Source: Baylisascaris procyonis | Taxonomy: Eukaryota; Nematoda; Chromadorea; Rhabditida; Ascarididae | NCBI GenBank assembly: GCA_037389465.1 | Contig: JAZARR010000154.1 | Coordinates: 2,046,001-2,110,000 of the forward strand | DNA: 64,000 nt | Direction: 5' to 3' | In this document: positions 46,601 through 60,216 of the stretch, piece after piece | How positions within the stretch are numbered: position 1 is the first letter of the stretch | Layout: every line of letters begins with the position of its first letter | Notes under the pieces: generated by a model | The model's database searches: none | What the model was told of the DNA's origin: nothing | What the model saw: the letters and a program-made list of their open reading frames with translations, nothing else | Position numbers and translations under genes: made by a program

Positions 46601-48599
46601 AAGAAAAATCAGGACAGGTTTGGCATTGAAGACAGCGTTTATGTTACTTTTTAACGCATAAAACAACATCGTCAGTCAGTTAAAACACTACTAAAACATC
46701 ATAAAATTCCTCAATTTTTCTCTCTTCAGAGAGTCGTTTTATTTGCTTTTATTGTTCAAACGCGAAAAGTCATTTAAATAATCAAAAAGTGTCCTCTATA
46801 ATTGTGATGTCTCAACGAAGCACTTAAACCTCAATCGACAAGTACTAAACACTACACTAACCATAGGGAAACGAGAATGAAGTCATTCAACTCGTTGCAA
46901 GAGTAAAAGCACAGAGGAGGAACTAATTCCTTCTTCCCATTTAAAACAGAAATCCATCGAGAACAAAATCGAATTCCTAGAATATTCATGATATATTTGT
47001 GGAAAGGCTCCATATAGTATAGGTGATGGCAACATGCGTTTTCTCTATTTTTCCTCCAATCATGAGCATTCATCGATCTCTATCATTTATTCGCAATTGC
47101 CAATCGAGAGCATATTTATATGTTTCCCTTCTCGTTATAAAGTTAAGAATTTGCATCATCCCCGCTTAATGGAATCGATATAACCACATTCAGATGAAAA
47201 TGAAAGCGAGTTTGATTTATGATCAAGTGTTTAGCACATTTAGGACAACAGTGCCTCGTCTTGGTGTTTCTAGTTCACCTTCAGCAAATATTACTTCATA
47301 ACTAGAGATGCCATGCACAAAATGTAGAAAGTTTAGCACATATGGAGTATTTCAGTATTATAATATACGTCAAAACAAAATAGAAATTGATTGCTGCAAT
47401 GCGTAAGGAAGTAAAAAATTTTACCATATGGCCTTTCTTTTTTCAATGATAGAATAGATAGCGTCACGCATATATGCGAAAGATATAAATAAACGCAATA
47501 AAACTATAACGATCAATCATTTCAGTGCTCACAGATTTACATATATGAAGGTATATATAATAATAATCAATGTTTTCGTTATATTCAATTACCGTAGCAT
47601 GTTAGTTCACTCACAAACTATGTAATTTCAACGAATAGGATGGAAATACTTCTGAAGTCAATTTTCTTGGGGTAGGTGAGGTGTGAAAATGGAAGATACT
47701 TGAAGAAATACGACAATCCCTACTGATAAGATATACGGGAAACTTAATGACCGCTATATTTTTTTTAAATGTTCAAACTATTTTTGTGTCAGAGTTGAGA
47801 ACACTTCCCTAATATAAAGCGTTTATTTTCACATCTAAGCAAACTTATCATCTCAACTTACAGAAGACAAAGATGCAGATTGCAATGGGCATTCCTCTGT
47901 GGAAAAAGTGAAGAGGACCATTCTCGAGTGAGACGTCTCAATGAGAAAATCCAGCAACAAGGCATAGGGCATTGAAGGTGGGGATTCAAGACGAAAGGTG
48001 CTTATGAACGAAAAGCAATTCTCTTAGATGTAAGTGTGGCTATCGGCATCGAAACAACAGCTGCCATTCGTTTTTGCATGAAGAAATTGAACACACGCAA
48101 TGCACATATCCGCCAACCTCTTACTTGAACAGTTAACAAGCAAAGAAACGTGCTAAACGAACCGATGCAACATGCGCTTTTGCATTTCACTCATCTAAGC
48201 AATCACTTTCACAAACTATCAACAATCATGTTACATTTAACTCACCGGCAATCTCCCACAAAAGATTTCTTTTTCTACAGAGATAAAATCGTAAACGCAA
48301 AAAAATCTTTTAATCATATAAGATGTTCGTGACTATTTAACTATTTGAAAATGAACAGCTAAAGTGATCTATGGAATGAGTCACCCCACTACATCTATCA
48401 GGTCTCCTAACTGCAAATTCAGCATTATAGTGAGATCCTGTTATTTTTCTATCAAAAATAAGGAAGTAGGGAAACTGTCACATATAAAGGAAATGCTTCA
48501 CTTTCATAGGAAGAAAGGCAGGAAAGGAAATCTCTGAAAAAAGTTTGAAAGTCGATATTCTTCATCACACGCAGTTACGATGTTCACTGCCGCTTTGGG

Positions 48600-49680
48600 T
48601 GGAGATGTCTACCTATGCTTGCAGCCAACAGATCCAATACAGGTATAGTTTCAACTCGGCTGGACCGAGAACGACACCAAGTCCCATTCACGTCTATATG
48701 GCCATGGACTAAACCCGGCTCCGGCTCCGACCCTGTTTGCAACTTAGATCGGTTTCAACCAAGAACCGTCCTACATCGCCATCGTTATCATCTATTTTAG
48801 CCCTCACCGTATAAGGCTGTAAATGGCCATTTCAAAGTAAAAGAATCCCAAGCATACCATCGTTTGCGAGCACCACTGTTGCCACCACCATAGAGATCGA
48901 TTGCCCATGGTCCAACAGCGAATTTTAACATCTCGATAGGACTGCAGCGATGCTATATGAAAACTGCTATGGCAGGTGGGCAAACTTGCCACTTTCACGA
49001 GTTTCAAGTACAGATTTGGAGATGATGAGTAGCACTTCAACACCCTCAAGTCGATATAATGAAGAGCAAAAGCAAGCGGCGACTCACGCCGTTCATAACT
49101 GAATTTATGCGGCGTCTTGATGCGGTGCTGCGACTCCGCCCCGGGCGTTCAACGCTTTGCTGCCATTCTGACAAGCTGCGGTAACGTGAAGGCGGAGCCT
49201 AGGACGCCTTTCAAGCGCCGCCGTTGCTTCGAACAACATTTTCCGGTGCCCGCAAATGACTTGCATCATTGTATACCAAAAAGTGCTTGCTTGCCTGATT
49301 GCTTGCAGAGAGTGCAGGCTGTCAGCATCCGCAGTTTCTGCGCTCCTTGCTATGGACTTGCAATGATAGGTGTCGAAGGCGCAGTTGAATTATTCTACTC
49401 AGCTGTTCCAGCCCTGAGTTAACAGTTCCAGCACTTTCTCATTTGATTAATGATAAGTGCAAGCAAATAAAAGCTCTATTGGGCAAGTTATTACTGTTAA
49501 TGATTAACACTGGAAAAGCGTGTCGGGAGTGGCTGGCACGATGTGTAGCATTGCCGCAATTCAGTGTACCAAATCAACCGATTGATCAAGTGTCCAAAAA
49601 CTGTGACAAAACGTCCAATGATATATTCTGCCATGAAACCATCCAGCTGTGCAAAAACTACGGCCTAGAAATTTGAAGAC
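48600..49680 (+). other. GC-rich island with consecutive open frames, unrecognised
   Basis: Composition is far from the AT-rich flanks (for example GGCTCCGGCTCCGACCC and CTCCGCCCCGGGCG). Three plus-strand open frames follow one another: 48,615-48,800, 49,117-49,422 (101 codons, eleven Cys, basic patch FKRRRC) and 49,443-49,676 (77 codons). They are in different frames; no splice model or family was recognised. The minus strand of 48,600-48,790 is also open for about 58 codons. A worn dispersed repeat is the more likely reading; an undescribed Cys-rich gene is possible. Confidence 0.3.
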
Positions 49681-52600
49681 AACTTCAAATGATCGTAAGT
49701 CGAAAGGCGGTCAACCGCGACAAAGTCAAAGGTTGAAGGTCACTGTGTGATATGGGTTAGTTCATTCATAAGAGCAAAAGCTGCGGGTGTGTAAAAGTTC
49801 AGAATATCTGCACTTATGATCAGTGAGTCAAAACAATCCGAGGGATAGATATGCATACATGAATGCGTGGTTTGGTGTTATCATGATGTAGAGTTAAAGA
49901 AAAGTTGAAAAAATTGTGAGACTTCACGCGTGATATTGAAAAGTTAGAAGATATTGTGAAGTCGAAGAAAACATTACAGCAATGTTTTATTACTCGAATT
50001 ATGCTTTCCACAGCTCATTATATCTGTCGCTGTCTTCAAGCAGTAAGTAGCGGTGCTGAAAACCTAAATGAAGAACCATTTCATTATGAGTTGGTTCTTA
50101 GTAATGTTAGAATAAAAAAACTGTAAAAAGGATGCAACGCTATTTCTAGGCAATCTTTCTTTTGCATTTACATTAAGCGTACGCATAACGATTGATAGCT
50201 TCAGCCTTTATGTGACCACTAGATTATGGATAGGAGAATGCAGTGGCACACTTCCATAAATTATTAATTATTCCACTATCTATATTCACTCAATGACGGG
50301 AATAAATCCAAGAACGCATCCACAACAACTCTTTCTCGTCTTCCGTAAATTATCTGAGATGCGATTGTGAAAATCGAATCGCATTTTTAAATCGGTATTT
50401 TAAAAGATGGTTTCTACAGCCGATTATTCTCACCTGAGCATAAGCGGGCAATCGCTGCTTTATATCAATTTCGATGATTCAACGAAGAATTCTAAGTTGC
50501 GAATACCTTTCGCGTTTCCTATCGTTTCAGTGCACTACATGCAAATATGCATCTATCAAGCCAATCATAGCGATATCACATCTGTACGTAGGTATATGAA
50601 TCTGCAGATCTATCCGCTAGTTCGAAAATGGAAATCACGGAATCTGGACTGAGCAAACTGTGTGTACATTCTGTAAGTGATTGCATACCAATTATGCGGC
50701 TGATTCATCAATCGCGAATGGAATTATAGGCACTTAAATGTGGGCAAAAATTCGTGTGCGTCTTGTATCCGGCTGGATTGGAAAAACGAATTTTTGCAGG
50801 TGATCTGCAGAAATGATCGGTCGGATTACAACATGAATACGTTATTGAGAAAAATTCATGAAATATTTTTAGTTAAGGAGACTGACTGGTATTTTCAGTG
50901 GATCGTTAAGTGACTATCGTGACATTTATATTGATACCATTTGCTAAATGCATTTGCTTATACATTGAAACGTCCAAAAATCATTTGAAAGTATCGTTTG
51001 TTTGGAATTTTCCACTCTATGGGATGAATTCCCACCACATATAAGGCAGCACTGGGTTTCTGTTGAACTTTCCCGTACTAAAATAACCGATGGAATTGCT
51101 TCTTCCACTCTTTCGTCCCACTGATGCATCCCAGAAACAAAAAAGCGAACTCAATGATGCCTTCAAATAACGAGCGATCGACGTCAACCACCGATGTTAC
51201 AAGCTAATTGAACCTCTATATGCATGGAAGGAATATTATGAATTGTCACATGAAGGATCCTTTAAATTTCAATGAATTGCGCTTTGATGCTCAAAAAAAG
51301 ACATTAAATTAGCATACTTTTATGGAAATGTGCTAAATTAATATTTCATCTATTCAAAAAAAAAACGTCAAAAATTTCCCAAAATAAAAGAAAAAGTCAC
51401 CGAAACAATTGCAAGTGAAGCGCAAATAGTTCAACAGCAATCTTATGCACCAATAGCCATAAACTTTTCATCTCGTTGCTGAACGAAAAAAAGTTTCAGA
51501 GTCTTCAACGAAATTGCTCGAGTGTATCTTAGTGTAACGAAGCCGATAGAGTGATTACGCGGAAACAAGAGAACGCTTTCGTTCTGCTTGATTTGCTTTC
51601 TTAGTGCATCGCTTCTTAGATTCGTTTGATATTGAACGAAAGGGGTTCTTACAAAATGGTGAAAAGCTGGACTGGTCTATTTTGGTAATCAGTATTTGAT
51701 GGTAGCCACGCACTATTAAAGTACTGACATTTGTGACTCAAATCGGGCTAAGCCTGTTGCTATGAAGTGAAAAATTTCACAAAATTTGGCGAAGAAACAA
51801 AAAACGCTCCTTCGAAGTTAACTTCAAACTTTTGTTTAATGCGCAAACTGTGCGAAACGCATAGCGCTTTTTTTTTTTTGCAGTGAATGTCGTTTTGCCT
51901 GTGACACAATAAGAAGATGTTCAATTCTTACTAATGTTGGGTTAAAACTTGTCCTCATCGAATTTCCACCAACACCACAACATTTTGGCTTCATAAGCAA
52001 AAACACTTCTCTAAAGAAGAGCTCGTCAAATACGCACTCCATTCCCTTCAAAATCAACTTTACGATCATTTTTTATAGAAAGAAAAGATGACTTGATTAG
52101 CGCGTTTTACTCGTTACCAAGACAAAGATAAAAGTGCACCCCTGGAAAACATGTTGGACAACATTTCTCAAGCAGCCTTATAGTGTGTTGAGAATTCCGA
52201 TGTATCCTACGAAGCCTGTGGCATGACTTTAGATGGAACTCTCTGAGATTTATAAATTGGTGATTCTAGGAGTGTGGACTTTTGAAATGGAATTATAATA
52301 GATGTGAGGGAAGGGAGATCATTTCTGCTAATTTAGGAAGCCGAAGTGAAAGAATATAGCGTTAGGGTTCTACGAGAACAAGTTGTGGTTTTGAATTTTT
52401 TCCTTGGAACCAGTTAAGGGCGGAAATCAGTTTTTCCCGAGAATATTCAGATGTGAAGGGGGATTTATTAGGAAAGAAATTCATTTGCAATAATATGGTA
52501 GCAATTAGTTCACCGCTATAATCAACTAAATTAATCTTCACATTTGCGATAGTTTAAGAAATAAAAGCTTTCAAGAAAGAATTTCCGCTTTCCATCGACT

Positions 52601-53184
52601 TGAAATTATTCATTCAAATACAACTTTAAAAAGTCATCGATTCTTGTGTTTCATGTCGAAGTGCCTCTCACTTCAAAAGATTACGAGCAGTTAGTCACTC
52701 GATAGACAACAAAATTTGTGTCATGAAAAAGAATGAATCCGATTCGACCTAATTGCGGCAGTATAAATTCGCAATCTGCTTGTCGAACGTCCTTGCAGCT
52801 TACTGAATCGAACTTGAACTCTTATATATTGCGACGTTCGTGCAACGGTCGGTTTTTTCTACGGAGGACATCTACAATAACAACCAATTTTTGATGCAAT
52901 ATCGTTTCTTTAAAAGATGCCCGAATCGATTCTGATCAAATTTTGAAGAAAATCGTTGATTACACCTGTTCACTGCCAATCTCACCAATCAGTGAAAGGT
53001 ACCCTTCCCTTTCTTTTTCTCGATAACGTTGTGAAAACGCTCCGCAATGCTAACGCTAGCGGAAATGTGAACGAAATAAATGAAGAAAATGAATAAATGT
53101 GCGGAAGATAATAATCTACAAATTTCTTCAGAGAATATTTACCTATCATGATCACTGTAAATGAAATTGACTCCTTAACGATTC

Positions 53185-53406
53185 ATGAGGATTGTGACGG
53201 ACCTACAGTTTAGATGCGCGGGGATCTCGGTTTTCCTCCTTCTCTCCCTGTGTTGTTGTTTGAGGGGCAAAGCAGAAGCCTTCTTCAGTTTTGGTTCTTT
53301 TTCTGAATCGAGTTTATTATGTGATTCTGCTAGCCTATACCAACAGCACCTTCCTCATCTACTGACGTCGACGATCATAGCTCACACCTATCTCTTCTTT
53401 AGCTAG
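53185..53406 (+). CDS. open frame with signal-peptide-like start, doubtful
   Basis: Starts MRIVTDLQFRCAGISVFLLL, a hydrophobic run SVFLLLSLCCCL followed by RGKAEA that resembles a signal peptide with a cleavage site, then 45 residues of low-complexity Phe/Ser/Leu sequence. No family and no conserved Cys framework downstream. Could equally be chance in pyrimidine-rich DNA. Confidence 0.12.
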   Translation: MRIVTDLQFRCAGISVFLLLSLCCCLRGKAEAFFSFGSFSESSLLCDSASLYQQHLPHLLTSTIIAHTYLFFS

Positions 53407-56373
53407 TACCAGTGATTTAATTGGGAAAGACTGATACTGCAACTACTGCAGCTGGTGAGCTAACTTCAGTTTTGAGTCGGTGAGCACGTAAATACGTCCG
53501 AAAAAAGCACGCAAATCATCGTGTGCGAGTAACTAGACATTGCGGCATGTGCCCCGAGAGAGCTGAGTGGTATATTCCGTTGGGCAGGTGGGATGTGCCT
53601 AATGAACGTAAAGTGCAGCAAAAAGAATAGCTGCGATAGCCAAAGAACGCGGGCAGTGCTAAGGTGATCAATGCAAGAAAGTGTCGAAGCGCTTCAAGTA
53701 AACATAGTTCTGCTAAATACGACTATCTGCTTCCGGGTGGAGTCGGTGTAGTAAAACTACAGAATTTTCTTATGAAGAATTCTTTATGTGTGACGCTTCA
53801 ATTCTTCAAGCCTTCATCAAATTGTCACACATATCTTAGTATTGAGGTGTTGTGTGTTGTGAAGACATAAAGAAATGAAACAGCGCAAACAAAAGAGTTC
53901 CCGTTCACGTTTAGCTTGACGTACCACCTACTCACCAAACGAAAAAAGTCAATCGTTTTAAGAAAAGAAAAATACATCACCGAAACCAAGCAACCATCAA
54001 ATCGATCTTGTTTGCTACAACGAACAAAAGCATTAGAATAAGAACTTCACCATATTCATTGAGTTTGGTTGGATTCTTTTGGTTTGTTTTGATCACTAAT
54101 CTCTCAGTTCAGCTGGAGTTAAAACGCGATTTGAGGACATCTGCCTTTAGAGGCTGCAAAGATAATGGATTTATAAAGTATTCGCCTTCATTTTCGCTAG
54201 TGCCCTTCGTTAAACATGCTTCCGAGTATATACGCAGATTGATCGGTAAAAAAGTTCTGTTTTTGCCCTGCCTATACTTTTCTAGCTGATTGTTGTCAAT
54301 AATGTGTTACCAGCAATTTGTTGACCGCAGAGTTCGAGTGACCCTCCAGATACCCATGAAGCTTGATAGCGCTCAAAATTTGCTTCCCGCTTATCGTTTT
54401 AGGAAATGTTTCACTGCAAACGAGCCCCATCTGCACACACTGCTATATAGTCGTTTGATTAGCTTCATCATGAGACATCTAAATAGCGGCATTGCTATCT
54501 ATGCGCATTTGTTCAAATGAGCGGAAGCCAAAATCAATCACTCGCTCGCATGGTCAACTCTTTTATACAACCACTCTTCGATAGAATACTAGTAATAGAG
54601 CACAAACGCAAACATAAGAAATTTTCAAAGTTTATTTCCATCAAGGAAGTGATATCTTGATGTATTTTTGTGATAAAATATGCATACTGATGTGAAATAA
54701 ATTTTCATATTTTCGAAAATAGCGATTTTTAAAAAGTGAGCAATACAAAAAGCGCTATACTATTTTGTCGATGGTAAGCTTCAACAGAGCGCAAATATTA
54801 CTTTTTTTTTTCAATGTTTTAGCACTCTGTACCACTGTTATGAAATGGTTAGTTACCTATACTACAACCGATACCTGTTATCAGTAGGCCATTCTGCGTA
54901 AATAACTAACTTGTTCCATATTAATAATAATTTTTTTTCAGATAATGCTCATCATATTGCGTTAAACGAACGGAATAGACGCTATCCTATCGTAAATTTA
55001 TTTGAACTACTCAAAACATACGAATGAAGCGCATAAGATGTGTCTGTCTATCGTCAAAACAACGCACATCATTCATGCAGTGATACGAATCTCTTTCTTT
55101 AATAGAAACTTTCGGATATTAAACACTGGCAACATCAAAATAGCAAAAGGAATAAGAATTGCAATTTATGAACTATTCTATCAATTTCAAAATCGATGTT
55201 TCATTTCAATATTTGAGAATTTTATCGACAAAAAAAAATGATTGAATTAAAAGACAACAGCATACAAACATACGAGAGGATCATCGACTAAACCTGATAC
55301 CAAATAATCCCAAAATGAAACACACTTCTGATGGCAGCAACTGTACAAAAAATTTTTCTAGGTCAAAACACTACTTCCGGTTATGTGAATAAGCTCTGAT
55401 AATCCTCTACAAAATGAACAGGTGTCCCTTTTAGTCATTAATGATTGTAAAAATAATTAAAGATGCTACTTATTAAGACGCTGATAACTGATATTAGCGA
55501 ATCCTGACAAACCACTGACAAGCGATTTTAACAGCAAACATCACAAAATTCCAGTGCAGTTTGAAAGTATTGAGCAAACTAATCGAAACATTCCCCTCAC
55601 TATCACCTCCTCCCTACACGCACACACACACAGACAAAAAGTTGATTGCGCTCATTGGTATTTCGGCAAGAAGTGCATAAAAGTTTGATTTTTAGCGATG
55701 AGACATTTGGTGTTAAATGCAAGCCGGCATCTGTATATTGCTTCATATGCTCGTGAGCAAATCTCATGCGAATATATCAATGTAGCAGCGAGAATGTGCG
55801 CGTAAGAGGATGATTGCCCTCTTGCTCAGTCCAGGTGCCTAGCCTAATTAAGCTTCCACAACATCAGCCCATATATAATCAAGTCAGGTGAACCCAATGC
55901 ACTCAGGTCAACGCATTACACATCCAACGATATCTGTTATTGCACTACACTGGAGAACAATTGGGGAAATATGTTAAGGAAACTAAATTATCCATTAATT
56001 TCGAAAAGAGAGACTATAAACACATAAAACAATAAATTCTTGGAAAGTAAAAGACAGAGAGATGCTCCATTCAGATCGAAACAACCAATTTTTCTTTATC
56101 GTATCAATAAAAATTCCACATAATGTTTAACTTTCAATAAATGTCCTTCTGGTTATAAGTTTCCTCCACAAAGCCCGGAAGTACCAAATAATGCTCCTAA
56201 AAACTTGTTGGAATTTTCCAAATGCTTGCCGAAAATTACTCGCTGTTTCAACAATATGGATGATTTTCAGAATGTCTGGCACTTTTTCAACATACCTCTT
56301 ATCACGCAAAAGTTGTGCTGAATAGTGGAAAAAATGCGTTCTCCTTCCCTCCCCACCTCCTCATCTTGGAACA

Positions 56374-56416
56374 ACCTCTCTCTCTCCCTTTCTTTCTTTC
56401 TCTCTCTCTCTCTCTT
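56374..56416. repeat. (CT)n / (CTTT)n pyrimidine microsatellite
   Basis: CCTCTCTCTCTCCC then TTTCTTTC and TCTCTCTCTCTCTC. Simple polypyrimidine tract in gene-free DNA. Confidence 0.95.
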
Positions 56417-58063
56417 GGGACGAGGGAGGTAGCTTTATAATTCAAAACTTTTAAGTTGTAAACTTGCGTACTTTAGAGAAATAGAAAAGCGCGCCAGGAA
56501 GGCTCACATCATTCCGTTATTGCATGTCGTAACATAAGGTCAATTGTTCAATGAAATATGCGCAATACACAACAAAGACGCCTCATAATGCGCTTCACGA
56601 GCGAGCAAAAAAACTTTGAGCCGCACCTGGCAGCTACTAAAATAAGACCGACCCGCAGGTGTTGTAGCACCTTCAAGCTCCAATAATCGCATAAAGGAAG
56701 ATCAGTCAGGAAGAAAGTGAGGATGAAGTGCAATGCTATGAATTATAATATATTAGTAAAGTTTTCCGCTATTTTTGCTATTTGTGATTTGACACTACCG
56801 TAAACAAGTAAACAATCACATGTGCACAAAGGTATTACCAGCATAAATTTGCTAAAGGCATTAAAAGGATATAATTAAAGTTTGCATAAAGAAATTTCGA
56901 ATAAACATTGACGTACGCCGGCCTTCCCCTCCTCCTTCCCACTTCCACTCAACTCGCCTTTCCGGTGCGTTTCTTCCTTTGTTTTCCTTTCTTTTACCCA
57001 GACGTTCAATAAATTAGAGGCAAGCGCCGTAACTTCCCATTTCAACTTCTTATTATATATAAACAACGACGTCCTATCTCTTCGTAAACTATGCAATCTG
57101 TAAAAAATACAGCATGGTATAGTACTGCAAAGTAGAAGTTCCTTTGCAAGGAGGTGTATTTTACAGCATACTTCGTTGCAGTGCAGGCTGCGTGGTGTAC
57201 GCGGCGCGCAAACATAATTTAGGGGGAAAGTTTTACTATAAGCACACCATGGTAGAAATCAGGTATAGTCCAACGTATTATAGTGCAAAAAGACTCTCAA
57301 AATGCAGACGATTAATTCAAAGACGACCTAAAAATTCAAGCATGAAATACTAGCCTTAAAGAACGCTGCGAGTAGGATAGAAAATTCATAGTGTTGCCAC
57401 AATTTCGGTGGTTTCATTCTTCAGGAAACAGCAGTTAAGCTGAAAGAAACAATGATACACGCACTCGTTGATGATTTTTTTGTATTATTTGACGGCAGCG
57501 CTTTGTCGAGATGTTATGTCGATGTAAGATAGCGAAAAAAAGGCAATAAAATTTTTCTGCAATGAAAACTAATTAAACCGACCAAAATCATTCCGCCGCC
57601 TCCGTATGGAAAGGAAAAAAAAACCCACCTGAACAAATCAATTTCGCGGGGAACATCTAAGTTAATTTTGCAATTATTAGAGGGAATTTCATGCGAGTTA
57701 GTTATTTCAACTAGTGGGATAATTTGTGATTGGACAATCGCATAAGATTTATCGACTTTCATTTCATTTTCAAAACAGCCTATATTGCAATGCAGCAAAC
57801 TTTAAAAAAGCCCATCATTGCGCGGGCAAGAAATGAACACATCCGAAAAAGCTTTCATATATATAGTGCTTTTCTTGGAGGCTAAATGTATGAAATTATT
57901 TAAAATTATTTAATTATTTAAAACCATGAATGCACCATAAATTAAAAACATGAGATTATATAAAACTGTAAATGCAAAATGAAATAAAATAAATGAACCA
58001 GAAAGTAGTGAAATCGATCGAATTTGTAAAAAAGATATCCTGAGAAAAGAAAAAAGACTTGAA

Positions 58064-58144
58064 AGGTGTACACGTTTCGGCCCTTATTCGTTTACGTGTG
58101 CACCTGAGTTATGCGCGGGCCATCATCAGAACGATACGCATAAC
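58064..58144 (-). other. paired-hairpin element with hammerhead-ribozyme-like core
   Basis: On the plus strand AGGTGTACACGT (58,064-58,075) pairs with ACGTGTGCACCT (58,094-58,105, one mismatch), and GTTATGCG (58,108-58,115) pairs with CGCATAAC (58,137-58,144). Read on the minus strand, the loop of one hairpin holds CTGATGA (58,123-58,129) and the loop of the other GAAAC (58,074-58,078), with GGCCC and GGGCC next to them able to pair. CUGAUGA, a helix, then GAAA is the conserved core order of hammerhead ribozymes, which are known from Penelope-like retroelements and other repeats of animals. Stem I/III and a cleavage site could not be placed convincingly. Alternatively it is just a structured end of an unidentified repeat. 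Confidence 0.3.
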
Positions 58145-58681
58145 CCTGTTAGTCAAATGATAAGAAGTTGTAATGTTAGTGAAACAGAACAATGTAAAGG
58201 GCAGCTTAATAAGGAGACAGATAGAGGTAGAAAAGAGGACCTGGAAACGCAAAAAACGAGGAATAGAATGAAGAAAGTCAAGATTATTCTATGATGTAGT
58301 TATCGAAAAGCTACTATAATACAAGAAAATTATGAAAGTGAAATTGAAATCCCGCGTGTAAACGCGCTGTCGTACGTAATAGTTCTGATGTTAATGGTGG
58401 TCGTAGAAGTAGAAGGTTCCAGCAATGCATCAATTTTGGCGCTATATAGTGCTGTAGACCATTGTCAGATCAATATTTTAGTGAATCTTTAAAAAGGAGA
58501 ACCGTGATTCGCGAACCAATAAATATATTTTTTTTCATGAAGTTAGCACTATTGCAGTTAATTAAAACCACTTTTTCTGATATGGAGCACCGCATTATTA
58601 AGTAAATAATGTTAATAACCTAGATTCTATTAATGTAATCATAAAAATCAAGCTATTATGCTAATTGTATTTTGCTATTAG

Positions 58682-58977
58682 AATGCACCAGACCCGTTGA
58701 TTCCATGAAGTACCTATGTCTTTATCTCACCATGTGCAAGATACTAAAGCCCATAAAAAATTGTATCAAGCAAATTACTAATACTCTGTCTGTTTGGGTA
58801 AACAAACTTATATATCAATTCCGGTTTATTGATATCAATGCCTTGAAAGAACAAATAAAATTTATTCTTTCAATCATTGAAGGAAGCGGGAATAAATCAA
58901 CTCACGAAAGTATGAGCTCTGGGACGGATGTATGCAGTGTTGAAGATGGAGATGTGCATAACGACGATCAGCCGTAG
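58682..58977 (+). CDS. unrecognised open frame, possible terminal exon
   Basis: A possible acceptor (GCTATTAG ending at 58,681) opens a frame that runs to TAG at 58,975-58,977. It gives an amphipathic helical part (MKYLCLYLTMCKILKPIKNC ... INALKEQIKFILSIIEG) and an acidic Ser/Asp-rich tail (SMSSGTDVCSVEDGDVHNDD). Composition is more protein-like than most frames here. No family recognised and no partner exons found on this strand. Confidence 0.2.
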
Positions 58978-60216
58978 TGTGCAATATTCTATACCGTCTA
59001 AGCATGATGATTTGCTTAACAACAGCCAAGTGGTGATGTGAAGGAATGGAGTTCATAAGAAATTTTTGAAACAATTCTGCCGCATCTGTAAAATTTTAAT
59101 AACCACAACAGCACTGATGGCATTCACTTGCTTACATGAAGGAAGCCAAGTAAGCAGTAGAGTTCACAGCATTTACAACCTCTCAAAAACTTTGACTTGT
59201 TCTTTTCAAGCAATGCGCGTTTGACAGTAATGGCGAAAGAATCGAGCTTTTTTCGAATATGCGAGTACTTCATAAAATTTCCGGCTGCGTTGAATTAAAA
59301 GAATTCGTTGGGAAAGTTATTTAGAGGAAAGAAATTCTCGATTTTAGCCCGTTTCCCTCTTTCCGCTGTAACCTTGTGTGTGTATTCGCCTCGTAGTTTC
59401 AATTCGTAAATCACAACTGCCACGGCAACCGGTTCTTTTTATAATCTACATCAGAGAGAAGTACATTTCCTCTCCCCTATTTTGTGACAACTTTTCACAT
59501 TTTGCGTGAATTACGAACACATAAAAACGACATAAAATTTACACAGCATGATTTTGCATTAGTGCCCACGTATGATCCAACAAAAAATGTTTTTTCAGTT
59601 CCACTGCTTTCATAGAAAAATGCATTCATTATAGAGCATTTCGCAGTTGTTTTTGAAAATGTGGTCAATCGGCTGATCTGATGAGCCGAAATGCAAAACT
59701 GCATGTCATGCAGCCCTTCCTGATAGCTTTTCCATCTATTTATTGAAGAAAATACTACTTCAGCAAGTTTCAATATTTTCTTATCGCATTACCAGCAAGT
59801 ATTGAGTGCTTAACTCAAAATTCCATATGCAACAGTAACGTTCATGATTTGTACGATTCTGCTAACTCAAAGTTTATGTGATGATAGCCGTTTTCATAAA
59901 AGATTAAATATCGGTATTACACTACTGTAGAATATATTTCTGCAATTAATTTTACATTATTTAACTAAAACGTTCTGCTTGTTGCTTTGCTTAAACCTGC
60001 AGCATAATCGAAGCTACATTCCAATGCCATATGATTACGCGAGTAATGTTATAAATACAACTTGAAGTTCGCTTCTCAAAGCCCTTCTAGACTCAACATC
60101 ACCATTTAAATGTCACTGATTAGGGAAGGAGGAAGATGTGGCTGATTTACGCAAAAGCTCTCGCTTTAATCTAACTCGACTACGCATTTAAAGTATGACC
60201 TGAATGGTTTTTTTAC

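Noticed and set aside
54008..54520. Two adjacent plus-strand frames (93 and 76 codons) that could suggest a frameshifted gene
   Set aside because: No shared family, AT-driven composition and no evidence that one continues the other.
57514..57798. 94-codon minus-strand frame ending at a good donor (TTCAG|GTGGGT) whose phase would fit the 37,787 exon
   Set aside because: Sequence has no FERM or linker resemblance and the intron would be about 20 kb; phase agreement alone is one chance in three.
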